Source: Pseudomonadota bacterium
Lineage (GTDB): Bacteria; Pseudomonadota; Alphaproteobacteria; Rhizobiales; Tepidamorphaceae
Length of the DNA: 5,043 nt
NCBI GenBank assembly: GCA_023435545.1
Contig: JAEYRQ010000624.1
Coordinates: 1-5,043 of the forward strand
Direction: 5' to 3'
Within the stretch, counting starts at the first letter, position 1. Each line of letters begins with the position of its first letter. The translations under genes were made by a program, and so were the position numbers. Of the stretch, positions 4,658 to 5,043 are shown piece after piece. The notes below the pieces were generated by a model, which made no database searches, was not told where the DNA came from, and saw only the letters and a list, made by a program, of their open reading frames with translations.

Positions 4658-5043
4658 TCACATCGGCGGGATGCGCAGGACCTGGCCCGGATAGATTTTG
4701 TCGGGATGGGTCAGCATCGGCTTGTTCGCCTCGAAGATGACGTTGTAGGAGGCGCCCTTACCTTTGCCGTAGTGGGTCTCGGCGATCTTCCAGAGCGTGT
4801 CGCCCTTCTTCACCTCATAGAAGACCGCGTCGGGCTCCTTCTCCTTGACCGAGATCTCCTCCTCCACGGCGCCGACGCCGGTGACATTGCCGAGCGCCAG
4901 GATGATCTTCTCGCGCACGGAACTCGACGGGGCGGTGCCGGCGACCTTGACCTTGTCGCCCTCGACCTTGACGTCGAGCCCCTCGGCCTCGAGGCCGAGC
5001 TTCTCGACCGACTTCTTGAGGTCCTCGGCCGGCGGGGCCTCGT
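4658..5043 (-). CDS. kbp: BON-LysM protein, Kbp/YgaU family, 5' partial
   Basis: The C-terminal 127 residues of a Kbp-like protein; the N-terminus lies beyond the right edge. The frame stays open from 5041, so an apparent GTG start at 4918 is only an internal valine. Visible residues 4-65 form a BON domain: 'PAEDLKKSVEKLGLE', 'LDVKVEGDKVKVAGTAPS', 'REKIILALGNVTGVGAVEE'. Residues 74-126 form a LysM domain: 'FYEVKKGDTLWKIAETHYG', 'YNVIFEANKPML', 'PDKIYPGQVLRIPP'. E. coli Kbp (149 residues) has the same order and is a cytoplasmic potassium-binding protein; related proteins are often annotated as peptidoglycan-binding LysM proteins. About 20 residues are missing, so whether this copy has a signal peptide cannot be seen. 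The ending IPPM* is typical of the family. The family is clear; role in this organism is inferred. Confidence 0.93.
   Translation of the reverse strand, partial: EAPPAEDLKKSVEKLGLEAEGLDVKVEGDKVKVAGTAPSSSVREKIILALGNVTGVGAVEEEISVKEKEPDAVFYEVKKGDTLWKIAETHYGKGKGASYNVIFEANKPMLTHPDKIYPGQVLRIPPM

Noticed and set aside
1..5043. Defence system, prophage, integron, toxin-antitoxin or biosynthetic cluster
   Set aside because: No integrase, transposase, restriction, Cas, toxin-antitoxin or synthase motif was found. The ABM and SRPBCC domains alone do not indicate a polyketide cluster.

Overview
The window is GC-rich DNA with strongly G/C-biased third codon positions. The gene set (BON-LysM protein, YliI-type PQQ dehydrogenase, SRPBCC protein with an N-terminal anchor) and an intergenic palindrome of the 'MPGLDPGIH' type point to an alphaproteobacterium, most likely Hyphomicrobiales (Rhizobiales, Mesorhizobium/Phyllobacteriaceae-like). 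This is inference from sequence style and family knowledge; no search was run. There is no tRNA, rRNA, CRISPR array, transposase or phage gene, and it reads as ordinary chromosomal DNA.

Layout from left to right. (1) 2-235 (+): the 3' part of an antibiotic-biosynthesis-monooxygenase (ABM) fold protein, cut by the window edge. (2) 457-1018 (+): two small, tightly linked genes of unknown function. One encodes a secretory-signal plus C-terminal-membrane-anchor protein, the other a single-pass membrane peptide. They converge, with a 7-base gap, on (3) 1026-1481 (-), a two-TM protein with a bacterial PH-like domain. (4) 1614-2534 (-): a JmjC/cupin-type Fe(II)/2-oxoglutarate oxygenase with a complete predicted active site, followed by the one clear intrinsic terminator of the window. 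(5) 2710-3255 (-): a membrane-anchored SRPBCC protein. (6) 3387-4538 (+): an exported PQQ-dependent aldose-sugar dehydrogenase with a very strong ribosome binding site, divergent from the SRPBCC gene. (7) 4658-5043 (-): a BON-LysM protein of the Kbp/YgaU family, cut by the right edge and convergent with the dehydrogenase. The convergent gap holds a conserved-type palindromic repeat.

The genes do not form one obvious pathway. Only the 457-1018 pair looks like a co-translated operon; the three middle minus-strand genes are co-directional but separated by 132-175 bases holding a terminator and probable promoters. I found no convincing new multi-gene system. The least explained items are the two-gene small membrane protein cassette and the FIH-like JmjC oxygenase, whose substrate cannot be told from its neighbours.
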